Assembly: GCA_000955795.1 (NCBI GenBank)
Contig: JYOB01000016.1
Span: 583,908 to 647,907 of the forward strand
Reading direction: 5' to 3'
DNA length: 64,000 bases
Source: Burkholderiaceae bacterium 26
GTDB lineage: Bacteria; Pseudomonadota; Gammaproteobacteria; Burkholderiales; Burkholderiaceae
Shown here: piece by piece, positions 1 to 8,384 of the stretch
Layout of the letters: each line of letters begins with the position of its first letter
Position numbering within the stretch: the first letter of the stretch is position 1
Translations under genes and position numbers: made by a program
The notes under the pieces: model-generated
The model's database searches: none
What the model was told of the DNA's origin: nothing
Seen by the model: only the letters and a program-made list of their open reading frames with translations

Positions 1-590
1 AGCTGGGCAAGGAGCCTGTGGCCGTGCGCATCGACGACAACGGCTACCGCGTGCGCAGCGAGGCGCGCGGCATTCTGCAGAACGTGTTCATGCACCTGCT
101 GCGCAACTCCATCGACCACGGCATCGAACCCGCCGCCGAACGCCTGGCGCACGGCAAGCCGTCTGCCGGCACGATCGACATCGACGTGGGCGTTGACCAG
201 GGCATGCTCCAGATCACGCTGTGCGACGACGGCCGGGGTCTTGCGCTCGACCGCATTCGCAGTATCGCCATGGAGCGCGGCTGGATCGGCGCAGACCAAC
301 ACGCGACCGACGAAGATATCGCGCAGTGCATCTTCCGCCCGGGCTTCTCGACCGCCGACAAGGTGACAGAAGTCTCCGGACGCGGGGTCGGCATGGACGC
401 CGTGCTGGAGTTCCTCAAGCGTGAACATGGCCGCATCGAACTGCGCTTTACCGACGACAACAAGGGCGCCGCGTTTCGCCAGTTCCAGACGGTGGTGTGC
501 CTGCCTGAACGGCTTGCGGTCGACAGCGTGAACGCTGCGCTCGGCGCGCAACGGGCAGTGCGCATGGATCTGGATAAGGAAGCATCGTGA
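1..590 (+). CDS. CheA-like chemotaxis histidine kinase, C-terminal part (partial)
   Basis: The frame is open from the first bases, so the N terminus lies outside the window. What remains is a GHKL ATP-binding domain of the CheA type: N-box [13 protein letters not shown] near base 90, G1 box DDGRGL near 226, F-box [10 protein letters not shown] near 333, and G2 box [10 protein letters not shown] near 377. These bind ATP and phosphorylate a histidine on a separate Hpt/P1 domain. After the ATPase domain only a short tail follows before TGA; the CheW-like P5 coupling domain of standard CheA is absent. The stop overlaps the next start by one base (TGATG), so the genes are translationally coupled. 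Family assignment is firm; the role in a non-canonical chemosensory or phosphorelay system is inferred. Confidence 0.85.
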   Translation, partial: LGKEPVAVRIDDNGYRVRSEARGILQNVFMHLLRNSIDHGIEPAAERLAHGKPSAGTIDIDVGVDQGMLQITLCDDGRGLALDRIRSIAMERGWIGADQHATDEDIAQCIFRPGFSTADKVTEVSGRGVGMDAVLEFLKREHGRIELRFTDDNKGAAFRQFQTVVCLPERLAVDSVNAALGAQRAVRMDLDKEAS

Positions 591-1306
591 TGGGGGCGAT
601 TGTTCTGGCCGTGATGACTGGAGGCTTGGTCGCCGGCGTGCTGGTGTGGCTGGTCCAGCAACGGAAAGTGAATGCGATGGCGCGCACCTTGGACGAGGCC
701 GATCGCCGTGTCGCCGATCTGTCGGCTGATCTTGTGAGGCACGCCGCGCTGGTGGAAACGGGCGGGCGCGAAGTTGTCGCGCTGGAAACCACCGTTGCCC
801 GGATGCGTGATGCCGCTGCCGATCAGCTGGAAGTCATCGAGCAACTGCGTACCGAACTGCAGTCGGCCACGGCCGCGAAGGAACAGTGGGCGAGCCGTGC
901 CACGAAGATTGCCGAAGAAGCGGCGCGCCTGCGCGGCCTGGCGCTGACGTTCGAGCGCTGGCATGAGCAGATGATCTCGCTCATGGAGCAGAACCACGAT
1001 ATGCACGCGAAGAACCAGGAGCTGCAATCCATCGTGCGGCATGTCGTGATCGTCTCGCTCAATGCATCCATCGAGGCGGCGCGTGCGGGCACGGCGGGCC
1101 GGGGTTTTGCCGTGGTGGCCAGCGAAGTGCGCGCGTTGGCTGCGCGTTCGGAAGAACTGTCGAAGAGCTATCGCAACAGCCTGCACCTCAACGATCTGAC
1201 TACAACCGCCACGTTCCAGGACATCCAGGCGGGCGGCAAGATGATCACAGCGTCGCTGTCGAGTGTCGAGGCGCTGGCGAGCCAGTTTCAACATCAGCTT
1301 CACTAG
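590..1306 (+). CDS. Short methyl-accepting-chemotaxis-like membrane protein
   Basis: A 238-residue protein with one N-terminal membrane helix (about residues 2-22), a long alanine/glutamate-rich coiled coil (about 35-130), and the conserved MCP signalling tip ([19 protein letters not shown], about 151-170) with the following EVRALA segment. There is no periplasmic sensor domain and no HAMP domain, and the protein is less than half the length of a normal MCP. It follows the CheA-like gene with a 1-base overlap, so it is probably its cytoplasmic array partner. The C terminus runs out shortly after the hairpin, so the return helix is short. The ATG at 590 is preferred over the in-frame GTG at 587. 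Confidence 0.8.
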   Translation: MGAIVLAVMTGGLVAGVLVWLVQQRKVNAMARTLDEADRRVADLSADLVRHAALVETGGREVVALETTVARMRDAAADQLEVIEQLRTELQSATAAKEQWASRATKIAEEAARLRGLALTFERWHEQMISLMEQNHDMHAKNQELQSIVRHVVIVSLNASIEAARAGTAGRGFAVVASEVRALAARSEELSKSYRNSLHLNDLTTTATFQDIQAGGKMITASLSSVEALASQFQHQLH

Positions 1307-1317
1307 GCAGGTTTGAC

Positions 1318-1851
1318 GTGATCCGCAGCAACGCGCAAGACAGTTTCGATCGCATTTTCCGCAAGGCCGTACGTACGCGGCTTGCGCGGCAGGCGGAAGA
1401 CCTGTGCCATATCGGCACCGCAGCCGAAGGCGACACCGTGAGCGGTGAGGAGGCCCTGATCCTCACCATCTCGTCCATCGCCTTCCGCCTGCTGCTGGTG
1501 CTGCGCTTTGATGACTCCGACGCCACGCGCGCCTACTTCACTGGTGAAGGCACGGGGCGTTCTTTTGAAGAAGCGCGCCTGGAAATCGGCAACCTGTGCT
1601 GCGGCGCGCTGAACCAGGAGCTGCTGCAGGTGTTTCCCGACCTTGGCATGTCCACGCCTTATGTGGTGAGCGCACGCTGCCTGCCGTATCTGGACGTGCT
1701 CAAACCCGGTTACGTGGCCGCCTACGCGGTCACCATCAACGACACGGTGCGTGTGGACGCTACCGTGTGCGTGTGTGCCCATGCCCCGCTGGACTTTGTG
1801 GCCGATGTGAGCGACGAAGTGGAATCCGGCGGTGAGTTGGAATTGTTTTGA
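1318..1851 (+). CDS. CheX-like chemotaxis phosphatase-domain protein
   Basis: A 177-residue cytoplasmic protein starting at GTG, 11 bases after the previous stop. The central segment LEIGNLCCGALNQEL (about residues 88-102) carries the E-x-x-N signature used by CheC/CheX phosphatases to position water against phospho-CheY. Its place just before a CheY-like receiver supports a role in dephosphorylating that receiver. The rest of the sequence is divergent, the usual Asp/Ser four residues before the Glu is Glu here, and there is no second E-x-x-N motif, so it resembles CheX or a single CheC half. Family level is inferred from the motif and context. Confidence 0.6.
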   Translation: MIRSNAQDSFDRIFRKAVRTRLARQAEDLCHIGTAAEGDTVSGEEALILTISSIAFRLLLVLRFDDSDATRAYFTGEGTGRSFEEARLEIGNLCCGALNQELLQVFPDLGMSTPYVVSARCLPYLDVLKPGYVAAYAVTINDTVRVDATVCVCAHAPLDFVADVSDEVESGGELELF

Positions 1852-1880
1852 TTGGATAGATTGAGAACGAGGAAAGTGTC

Positions 1881-2246
1881 ATGAGCAAGATTCTGGTTGT
1901 CGATGATTCGAGCACCGTCCGCGATGAGGTGGCCGGTTTCCTGAAGAAGCACGGTCTGGCGGTGGACACCGCCGTGGACGGCAAGGACGGCCTGGCCAAG
2001 ATCAAGGCCAACCCCGGCGTCAGACTCGTCATCAGCGATGTGAACATGCCCAACATGGACGGCCTGACCATGGTTGAAAAGGTGCGCGGCGAGCTGGGCA
2101 ACAAGACGGTCAACGTCATCATGCTCACCACCGAAAGCAGCCCTGCCATGAAAGACCGTGGCAAGGCCGCCGGGGTAAAGGGCTGGATCGTCAAGCCGTT
2201 CAAGGGCGACGCGGTGCTTGAGACCTTCAAGAAGCTGGCAGTCTGA
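1881..2246 (+). CDS. CheY-like single-domain response regulator
   Basis: A 121-residue stand-alone receiver domain with no output domain. The acidic pair is in VVDDSS (about residues 6-11), the phospho-acceptor Asp is in LVISDVNMPNMDG (about residue 54), the conserved Thr is in MLTTES, and the switch Lys is in IVKPF near residue 105. These are all the residues needed for phosphotransfer. It is the last gene of the chemotaxis-like cluster and lies 29 bases after the CheX-like gene. It is the likely target of the upstream kinase and CheX-like protein; whether it acts on a flagellar motor, a type IV pilus or another output cannot be told from sequence. Confidence 0.88.
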   Translation: MSKILVVDDSSTVRDEVAGFLKKHGLAVDTAVDGKDGLAKIKANPGVRLVISDVNMPNMDGLTMVEKVRGELGNKTVNVIMLTTESSPAMKDRGKAAGVKGWIVKPFKGDAVLETFKKLAV

Positions 2247-2365
2247 AAGACGGAGCAGCGCAGCGGGGTGCGTCATGATCAACCCGGCGCTGCAGGGCAT
2301 GGCGCCCGCGCGATTTTGGAGCCAAACTTGCTCGCTTGAAGGCTGGTTTGGCCGAGGGAGCCATC

Positions 2366-2698
2366 ATGCAAGAGCTCGCCTTTCGCACGCTGCTGTACCG
2401 CTACTTCTTCTTCGGCTGGCTGTTCAAAGATGCCAGCCGCGGCAACCTGTTCGAACGGTCTGCCGCGTGGCGTTTCAACCAGGCGCACGCGCACTGGTTG
2501 CTCGCCTATATGCGGCGCTGGCTCTGGTGCGGGTTGCTTTTCTACGCACTGGGCGGCGTGTTGGAACTGGGGCTCAACACGCCGGGCCTGTCGGTACTGT
2601 TCTATGTGCCCAGCGCGTTGAGCGTGCCCGTCAACGTCGTCATCGGGGTGCTGTGGATCGGCCTGAAGGCGCTGCCCGGGCCGCTGCGCGAGCGGTAG
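2366..2698 (+). CDS. Small inner-membrane protein of unknown function
   Basis: A 110-residue protein with about two hydrophobic helices (near residues 45-65 and 75-100) and an aromatic N-terminal segment (LLYRYFFFGW). The ATG at 2366 has a purine-rich GAGGGAG ahead of it; the frame extends further upstream without a better start. The C terminus is basic (LRER). I do not recognise the family. It lies between the CheY gene and a convergent methyltransferase and has no obvious link to either. The hydrophobic pattern and codon use support a real gene, but no function is assigned. Confidence 0.6.
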   Translation: MQELAFRTLLYRYFFFGWLFKDASRGNLFERSAAWRFNQAHAHWLLAYMRRWLWCGLLFYALGGVLELGLNTPGLSVLFYVPSALSVPVNVVIGVLWIGLKALPGPLRER

Positions 2699-2710
2699 AC
2701 GCGCGCACGG

Positions 2711-3508
2711 CTAGACCGTCGCCACGAGCAGCTCTTCGGCATTGCGCGGCGGGCGCAAGCCATCGGCGCGGCCGGAGAAATAGCGCTCCGTCAACATGTC
2801 TGCTGAAATGTGCCGGGCATCGCGAAAGCCGTTTTCGCGGGCCAGCGCGAGTATGTCGGGCGGCGTGAAGAAGCTGATGAACGGCGTGCCGCTCGCGCGT
2901 GCACCTTTCTCCGCCATCTCAAGGCCAGGCCGGGCGTCTGGGTCAGCCATCTCCAGCGGCAGCAGGAACGTCATCGCCAGCATCGAGCCCGTCGCAAGCG
3001 ACGCCACCTGCCGCAGCGTGGCCGCATTGGCTTCCTTCGACAGATACATGCTCACGCCCGTGGACACCACAATGGCCGGCCTGCCCGTATCAAACCCGGC
3101 CGCGACCAGCGCATCCTGCCAGGATTCGCGCGCCTCAAAATCCACCGGCACGAAGCGCAGCCACTGCGGAACGCCAAAGCCGAGTGCTTCCAGGCGCTGA
3201 CGTTTCCAGGCCTGCGGGCCCGGCTGATCGACCTCAAACACCGTCATGCCTGCCGCCACATCCGGCCGGCGCTGCGCAAAGGTGTCCAGCCCCGCCCCGA
3301 GAATCACGTACTGGCTCAAACCACGGGCAGCTTGTTCGATGACGAGGTCTTCGATAAAGCGTGCGCGCGCCACAATGGACGCACGAAACGGACGCGTGAA
3401 CTGCGGATCCATGTCACCGCGTTGTCGCCAGCCGGGTTCCGGCGCCAGCAACTTCAAGCCCACCTCGTCTTCCAGCACGTGCGGCGGTGCATCGCTGTGC
3501 ACATGCAA
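2711..3508 (-). CDS. Class I SAM-dependent methyltransferase (LCM/TIGR00027-like)
   Basis: A 265-residue protein of the leucine-carboxyl-methyltransferase-like fold. The SAM-binding motif is YVILGAGLDTFAQR (about residues 67-80), followed by the acidic motif II VFEVDQPGPQAWKR, and STGVSMYLSKEA near residue 150. An N-terminal arginine-rich segment (RARFIEDLV) is usual for this family, whose members methylate small molecules or carboxylates; the substrate here is unknown. It is read convergently with the upstream membrane protein and in the same direction as the GST behind it, from which it is separated by 111 bases containing a GATCAATT tandem. Confidence 0.75.
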   Translation of the reverse strand: MHVHSDAPPHVLEDEVGLKLLAPEPGWRQRGDMDPQFTRPFRASIVARARFIEDLVIEQAARGLSQYVILGAGLDTFAQRRPDVAAGMTVFEVDQPGPQAWKRQRLEALGFGVPQWLRFVPVDFEARESWQDALVAAGFDTGRPAIVVSTGVSMYLSKEANAATLRQVASLATGSMLAMTFLLPLEMADPDARPGLEMAEKGARASGTPFISFFTPPDILALARENGFRDARHISADMLTERYFSGRADGLRPPRNAEELLVATV

Positions 3509-3601
3509 GGCGCGCCACTACGCGACGCGCGCTGCTGTGCTGTCGGGGGATGCAGTTTGTGGTTCGTTCATTGCACACACGCCTCCATCGATGGATCAGT
3601 C

Positions 3602-3625
3602 GATCAATTGATCAATTGATCAATT
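3602..3625. repeat. (GATCAATT)x3 short tandem
   Basis: Three perfect head-to-tail copies of the 8-mer GATCAATT, with two further GATC sites just before them. The unit is near-palindromic and AT-rich in a GC-rich background. It overlaps the stop codon of the GST gene (3620-3622) and lies upstream of the methyltransferase on the same strand. It could melt easily or bind a protein. Slippage of one 8-bp unit would alter the last codons of the GST. Confidence 0.8.
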
Positions 3626-4285
3626 CGGATGCTGATACTCGGGAAACACGGCAACGGCCTGCACGGGCTGTTTTGTCATGCAGACCTCGAACAGGCGACT
3701 GCCGAGCCACTCGCCAAGCCACGCTTGCACTGCCGGCAAAGGCTGAACGGCAAACCAGTCCGGCTCCACCGCTGCAAACTGCCGCACGAACGGGAAGATC
3801 GCCAGATCGGTCGCGCACGGCGTCGAGCCGCCAAGATAGCGTTGATCCAGCAAGCGTGATTCCAGCGGTATCAGCAGGGTTTCTGTTGCCAGGGCACGGG
3901 CCGTCTCGCGCGGCGTGGCCTCCTGCGGATAGCGGTCGGGATATTTGTAGCGATCGAGCTGGCGTTTGAACTCGCCGTCGTTGGTGCGCAGCAGGGCGAG
4001 GTTGTCGTCGGATTGCGCCCGGCGCCACCAGCCATCCGTATCGTTTGCCTCGAAGGCCCAGCGCATGATGTCGAGGCTCTCTTCCAGCACGCCGCCGTCT
4101 GTCAGATGCAAGACAGGAACGGTGCCCTTGGGAGACAGCGCCAGCAGTTCGGCAGGCTTGTCGCGCATGACGATCTCAAACGTCTGGAAGCGTCGATTGG
4201 CCTGCAGCATCGCCAGGCGCGCACGCATGGCGTAGGGGCAGCGGCGATAGCTGTAGAGCAGGGGCAAGTCTTGATTGTCGGACAT
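3620..4285 (-). CDS. Glutathione S-transferase family protein
   Basis: A 221-residue protein with an N-terminal thioredoxin-like GST domain. SYRRCPYAMRARLA (about residues 11-24) has the active-site region and Cys-Pro-Tyr typical of omega-like or DUF-type GSTs. The cis-proline segment KGTVPVL is near residues 53-59, followed by the glutathione-contacting ESLDIMRW near residue 70. The helical C-terminal domain follows. The frame stays open far upstream, but the ATG at 4285 gives the normal GST N terminus. The C terminus runs into the GATCAATT tandem. The role is probably glutathione-dependent detoxification or reduction; substrate unknown. Confidence 0.85.
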   Translation of the reverse strand: MSDNQDLPLLYSYRRCPYAMRARLAMLQANRRFQTFEIVMRDKPAELLALSPKGTVPVLHLTDGGVLEESLDIMRWAFEANDTDGWWRRAQSDDNLALLRTNDGEFKRQLDRYKYPDRYPQEATPRETARALATETLLIPLESRLLDQRYLGGSTPCATDLAIFPFVRQFAAVEPDWFAVQPLPAVQAWLGEWLGSRLFEVCMTKQPVQAVAVFPEYQHPN

Positions 4286-4349
4286 CGGTGCGAATTCGAG
4301 GCTACGGATTTCGGGTGCGCCAGAGTAGCGGATGCATTGGCGCGGCGTG

Positions 4350-5312
4350 TTAGGCCACCAGACGTGTGTGCCCTGACCGCCCGGAGCGCCGCACCGATTG
4401 CGGCGGCTGCCCGAACACGCGGATGAACGCGCGCCGCATGCGTTCCGGATCGGCAAAGCCCACGGCGCGCGCGACCTGTTCCAGCGATTCATCACCGGCT
4501 TCCACGCGCGGCCGGGCGATTTCTGCACGGAGCTTTTCGATGGCCTTGGCCGGCGTCTGGCCGGTCTCGGCCACAAAGGCGCGGTCGAACTGCCGGCGGC
4601 TCAGGTGGGCGACTTCGGCCAGGCGGTCGACGTCCAGCGCTTCATGCAGGTGTTCGCGCGCATAGCCCAGCGCACGTGCAATGCGGCTCGATGCCGGGTC
4701 CAGCTCCAGCAAGGTCGAGAACTGCGATTGCCCGCCGGGCCGCCGGTGGTAGACCACCAGCTCGCGGGCCACGGCGCGAGACACGTCGACGCCCAGGTCT
4801 TCCTCAATGAGCGCCAGCGCCAGGTCGATGCCCGACGAGATGCCGGCCGACGTCCAGACCGGCCCGTCGTGGATGAAGATGTGGTCGCTCTGCACCTGCA
4901 CCCGCGGATAGCGCCGCTGCAACAGTGCCGCCATACGCCAGTGCGTGGTGGCGCGGCGGCCATCGAGCAAGCCCGCCGCCGCCAGCGCAAAGGCGCCGGA
5001 ACACACGCTCGTCATGCGCCGTGAATGCTCCGCCGCTTCCCGCACGAAGGTGATCAGCCGCGGCGAAAACGCGTCTTCGCGCGGGCCGTTGCCGCCCGAG
5101 ATGATCAACGTATCGAAGACCGGATCGTCCAGGCCCTGCGTCTGCATGACGAGGCCGGGCGCGCTCTGCACCAGCGTGCCGCTTTCGGACAGCACGTCGA
5201 TGCGATATGCCGGCTGCGGCGCGAGCCGGTTCGCCACGTCAAAGGCCGTCAGCGGGCCGGTGAAATCGAGCAGGCTGCAGCCCGGAAACACCAAAAAGCC
5301 AATTCTGCGCAT
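4350..5312 (-). CDS. GlxA-type transcriptional regulator (DJ-1/PfpI domain plus AraC HTH)
   Basis: A 320-residue regulator. The N-terminal half (about residues 1-170) is a DJ-1/PfpI-like domain starting with IGFLVFPGCSLLDF and carrying the nucleophile-elbow Cys in TSVCSGAFALAAAG. The C-terminal half (about 215-315) has the two AraC helix-turn-helix motifs (VDRLAEVAHLSRRQFDRAF and ESLEQVARAVGFADPERM). It is divergent from an MFS transporter 89 bases away, and an AAATGA/TCATTT inverted repeat lies in the shared promoter, so it probably controls that transporter and itself. The inducer is unknown. Confidence 0.88.
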   Translation of the reverse strand: MRRIGFLVFPGCSLLDFTGPLTAFDVANRLAPQPAYRIDVLSESGTLVQSAPGLVMQTQGLDDPVFDTLIISGGNGPREDAFSPRLITFVREAAEHSRRMTSVCSGAFALAAAGLLDGRRATTHWRMAALLQRRYPRVQVQSDHIFIHDGPVWTSAGISSGIDLALALIEEDLGVDVSRAVARELVVYHRRPGGQSQFSTLLELDPASSRIARALGYAREHLHEALDVDRLAEVAHLSRRQFDRAFVAETGQTPAKAIEKLRAEIARPRVEAGDESLEQVARAVGFADPERMRRAFIRVFGQPPQSVRRSGRSGHTRLVA

Positions 5313-5321
5313 GATGTCTTG

Positions 5322-5343
5322 AAATGAGGGATTAACGTCATTT
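5322..5343. promoter_or_regulatory. Inverted repeat in the glxA-type/MFS divergent promoter
   Basis: AAATGA and TCATTT are perfect 6-bp arms separated by 10 bases. The dyad lies between the divergent starts at 5312 and 5402. It is a plausible AraC-family operator; binding is inferred only from position and symmetry. Confidence 0.35.
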
Positions 5344-5401
5344 AGGCCTGATGTTGCTCCGCCAGACTGCTGCTGTCAAACGCATTTCTGGAGAAACGAT
5401 C

Positions 5402-6661
5402 ATGACAACCGCGATGTGCTTACCGGCCACTTCGACGCCCATGTCGCGCCATCACCGCTGGAAGGTGCTGGGCGTGGGAGTGGCGGCCAATGCGAGCTTT
5501 TCGGCAGCGTTTTCAGGCATCCCGACAACGGCCGTGTTCATTCGCTCGGCGTATCACCTGGGCAATGCCGAACTGGGCGTGGCACTGGGCGCGTTGGGGC
5601 TGGGCATCGCTATCAGCGAGTTGCCGTGGGGTTTGCTGACCGACCGCTGGGGCGACCGCACGGTGCTGCTGACGGGGCTTGGGCTGACCGCGCTGGCGCT
5701 GTTCGTGATGGCATGTTGCGTGGCGCCGCTGCATGGCCACGTGCCGCCGCTGGCGTGGCTGGTGGGCGGCATGCTGAGCGTCGGCCTCTTGGGTGGCAGC
5801 GTGAACGGATCAAGCGGGCGCGCCGTCATGGGCTGGTTTCGCGAAGGCGAGCGGGGGCTTGCCATGAGCATCCGCCAGACCGCCGTTCCGCTGGGCGGCG
5901 GCATTGGCGCGCTGGTGCTGCCGAGCCTGGCCGCGCACGCCGGGTTTGCCGCCGTGTATGGCGTGCTGGCGCTGGCGTGTGCGTTGACTGCGGCGCTGAC
6001 GTGGCTGTGGGTGCATGACGCGCCGGACACGGTGAATGTGGCAGCACACACTGCGGCGCCTGGCGGCACGGGGCCGCTGCGCGATCCGACGCTGTTGCGC
6101 ATGGCCTTGGCCATTGGGCTGCTGTGCGTACCGCAAGGCGCGGTCGTCGCTTTTGCCACGGTGTTCCTGCGCGACTTTGCGCACGCCAATGTGCTCACGC
6201 TCAGCCTGACCATGGCAGCGGTGCAGGGCGGGGCGGCCGTCATGCGCGTGTGGAGCGGCCGCTGGACCGACCGTCACGGCAATCGCCGCGCCTATCTGCT
6301 TACCTGCGCGCGGTTGAGCGTCGTGCTGTTCGTTGTGCTGGCCGGCGTGGCGTGGATGACGTCGGCGCTGTCGATCGATCTGTCGGTCATGCGCGTTGCG
6401 CTGGTGGTGGCCGTGGTGGCCGGCGGCATCTGCGTATCGGCGTGGCATGGCGTGGGCTATACCGAACTGGCCACCTTGGCCGGTGCGCAGCGTGCTGGCA
6501 CGGCGCTGGGTCTGGGCAACACGGGCGCGTTTGCGGCGCTCGGGCTCACGTCGCTGTGCCTCCCGCAGGTGCTGGCGTGGTCGTCATGGCCCGTGGTGTG
6601 GCTGGTGACGGCGGGCAGCGCGCTGATTGCTTGGCGTGTGCTGCCGGCGGACCGTCGGTAG
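5402..6661 (+). CDS. MFS transporter
   Basis: A 419-residue protein with about 12 hydrophobic helices. The cytoplasmic loop after TM2 has the MFS signature as WGLLTDRWGDRTVLL (about residues 76-90), and a matching loop SGRWTDRHGNRRAYL appears after TM8. The ATG at 5402 has a GGAGAAA Shine-Dalgarno sequence at 5390-5396; an earlier in-frame ATG at 5351 lacks one and would add a non-membrane tail. It is divergent from the GlxA-type regulator, which suggests substrate-induced expression. The substrate (drug, sugar or organic acid) cannot be named. Confidence 0.85.
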   Translation: MTTAMCLPATSTPMSRHHRWKVLGVGVAANASFSAAFSGIPTTAVFIRSAYHLGNAELGVALGALGLGIAISELPWGLLTDRWGDRTVLLTGLGLTALALFVMACCVAPLHGHVPPLAWLVGGMLSVGLLGGSVNGSSGRAVMGWFREGERGLAMSIRQTAVPLGGGIGALVLPSLAAHAGFAAVYGVLALACALTAALTWLWVHDAPDTVNVAAHTAAPGGTGPLRDPTLLRMALAIGLLCVPQGAVVAFATVFLRDFAHANVLTLSLTMAAVQGGAAVMRVWSGRWTDRHGNRRAYLLTCARLSVVLFVVLAGVAWMTSALSIDLSVMRVALVVAVVAGGICVSAWHGVGYTELATLAGAQRAGTALGLGNTGAFAALGLTSLCLPQVLAWSSWPVVWLVTAGSALIAWRVLPADRR

Positions 6662-6678
6662 GCGCGCGCCACGCCAAT

Positions 6679-6763
6679 CCCCCTCGTTTCTTCCTATAGT
6701 GACCCGCAGGGCGCCGCCCCGCGCGGGCCCGCAAGACGAAGCAACGAAAACGAAACGAGGGGG
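6679..6763 (+). promoter_or_regulatory. 12-bp inverted repeat enclosing a -10 element and covering the phosphoesterase Shine-Dalgarno
   Basis: CCCCCTCGTTTC (6679-6690) and GAAACGAGGGGG (6752-6763) are perfect complements, 61 bases apart. The right arm contains the Shine-Dalgarno sequence GAGGGGG of the gene starting at 6769. A TATAGT that could be a -10 element lies at 6695-6700, inside the repeat. RNA started upstream of 6679 would contain both arms and could hide the ribosome site; RNA started at the internal promoter would contain only the right arm. The repeat is seen; the switch is inference. Confidence 0.5.
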
Positions 6764-6768
6764 CCACC

Positions 6769-8175
6769 ATGCCAGGCCTGGATGTAATCGAGCACGTAGT
6801 TGTGCTGATGTTGGAGAACCGGTCATTCGACAACCTGTTCGGCACGCTGTATGCAAAGAGCGCGGAGTTCGACGGCCTGTCGGGCGAAGAGACCAATCCC
6901 GACGGCGGCGGCCAGCCGATCCGCGTATGGACGACGCCCGCGCCGCCCAACGTGATGACGCTGCCCAATCCCGACCCGGGCGAGCTGTTCACCGACATCA
7001 ACCAGCAGCTCTTCGGCCAGCAGATGCCGCTGGGGCAGACGCCCACCATGCAGGGTTTCACCACCAACTACGCCAAGAACGCTGGCGACCCGCGCGACAT
7101 CATGCATTTCTTCACGTCGGACCAGGTGCCCGCACTCAGCACGCTGGCGCGCAACTACGCCGTGTGCGATGCGTGGTTTGCCTCGGCGCCATGCCAGACG
7201 TGGCCCAACCGGTTCTTTGTGCACACCGGTACCGCGCACGGTTATCCGAACAACTCGCCGGTGCACTTTCCGTACTTGATGCCGACGCTGTTCAATGTGC
7301 TTGACGGCGTGGTGCCAGACGATTGGGCGGTTTATTACCACGACTTCGCGCAGTCGCTCACGCTCACGCGGCTGTGGCTGCATCTGGACCACTTCCACCT
7401 GTTTGACGATTTTCTCGACGATGCGTCCAGCGGCAAGCTGCCCTCGTACAGCTTTATCGAGCCCCGCTACTTTGCCGATCTGGACTGGCCCAACGATATG
7501 CATCCGCCGCACGACGTCGGCTACGGCGATGCACTCGTCGCCCAGGTGTACAACGCGCTGCGCAGTTCGCCGCAGTGGCACCAGACCATGCTCGTCATCA
7601 CCTTCGACGAGCACGGTGGCTGTTTCGACCACGTGCCGCCGCCCGCCGTGGTGCCGCCCAGCCCGCCGCAACCCGGGCAGCTTTTCGCGTTCGACCGGCT
7701 GGGCGTGCGCGTGCCGGCGGTGGTGGTGTCACCGTGGATTCCCAAAGGCACCATCTTCCGCTCGACCGTGGCGCAGCCGTACGACCACACCGCTATCATC
7801 AAGACGCTGCGCATGCGCTACAACATCCAGACGCCGCTCACTGCCCGCGATGCCAGCGCACCCGACCTGCGGCAGGTCTTGGAATTGAGTGCGCCAGACG
7901 ACAACCGCGACCCAGTCGCCGCCCGCGCCATGGCAGCGAACCCCGCTGGTTTGCAGGCCGCCCGCAACGCGCCGCTCAATGACTTCCAATGGGCCATGCA
8001 CGAATCGGCGGCGATGCTCGCGCCACTTGGCACCGGCATCAGCATTGATGACCACGTGCGCAACCTGTCGACCGATCAACAGCCGCCTGTGCCCGCCGCG
8101 CAGAATGCCCAGCAGGCCGCGCAGCACATCAAGGATGTGCTGGCGTCGATGGATTTGCCGCACGCGGGGCAATGA
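6769..8175 (+). CDS. Phosphoesterase family protein (phospholipase C/acid phosphatase-like)
   Basis: A 468-residue protein of the phosphoesterase family (PF04185) within the alkaline-phosphatase fold. The metal and nucleophile region is HVVVLMLENRSFDNLFG (about residues 8-24), with later metal-binding segments AVCDAWFASAPCQTWPNR and TFDEHGGCFDHVPPP (about 280-294), and the closing AQPYDHTAIIKTLR segment. Family members cleave phosphate esters in a metal-dependent way. Unlike secreted phospholipases C of this family, there is no twin-arginine or Sec signal peptide at the chosen start, so the protein is probably cytoplasmic unless exported otherwise. Its ribosome site lies in one arm of a strong inverted repeat. 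Confidence 0.85.
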   Translation: MPGLDVIEHVVVLMLENRSFDNLFGTLYAKSAEFDGLSGEETNPDGGGQPIRVWTTPAPPNVMTLPNPDPGELFTDINQQLFGQQMPLGQTPTMQGFTTNYAKNAGDPRDIMHFFTSDQVPALSTLARNYAVCDAWFASAPCQTWPNRFFVHTGTAHGYPNNSPVHFPYLMPTLFNVLDGVVPDDWAVYYHDFAQSLTLTRLWLHLDHFHLFDDFLDDASSGKLPSYSFIEPRYFADLDWPNDMHPPHDVGYGDALVAQVYNALRSSPQWHQTMLVITFDEHGGCFDHVPPPAVVPPSPPQPGQLFAFDRLGVRVPAVVVSPWIPKGTIFRSTVAQPYDHTAIIKTLRMRYNIQTPLTARDASAPDLRQVLELSAPDDNRDPVAARAMAANPAGLQAARNAPLNDFQWAMHESAAMLAPLGTGISIDDHVRNLSTDQQPPVPAAQNAQQAAQHIKDVLASMDLPHAGQ

Positions 8176-8293
8176 TCATGAACGCGCGCCGCGAATGTTT
8201 CACCCGTTGAACGCACGGACGCGCCGCGTGTGAAGTGCGTTTAACTAAGCGCGGTACGCGCCGTATATTCAGTACAAACCCGGACATCTTGAT

Positions 8294-8320
8294 TAAAGAA
8301 CGCTGAGTATCTGTCGTTAA
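8294..8320 (+). promoter_or_regulatory. Candidate sigma-28 (FliA) promoter of the MCP gene
   Basis: TAAAGAAC, 11 bases, then GTCGTTAA. Against the enterobacterial FliA consensus TAAAGTTT-N11-GCCGATAA this matches 5 of 8 and 6 of 8 positions with exact spacing. It lies 65 bases ahead of a full-length chemoreceptor gene, a typical class of FliA target. The assignment is by pattern only. Confidence 0.5.
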
Positions 8321-8384
8321 TTTGGCTAAAGTCGGCGCCCAGTCTGGGGTCGCGACGTTTTGTTCTTAGCAATCCACGGCAGAT

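Noticed and set aside
44-1303. Long minus-strand frame spanning the CheA-like and MCP-like genes
   Set aside because: It crosses two well-supported plus-strand genes and has shadow-type composition.
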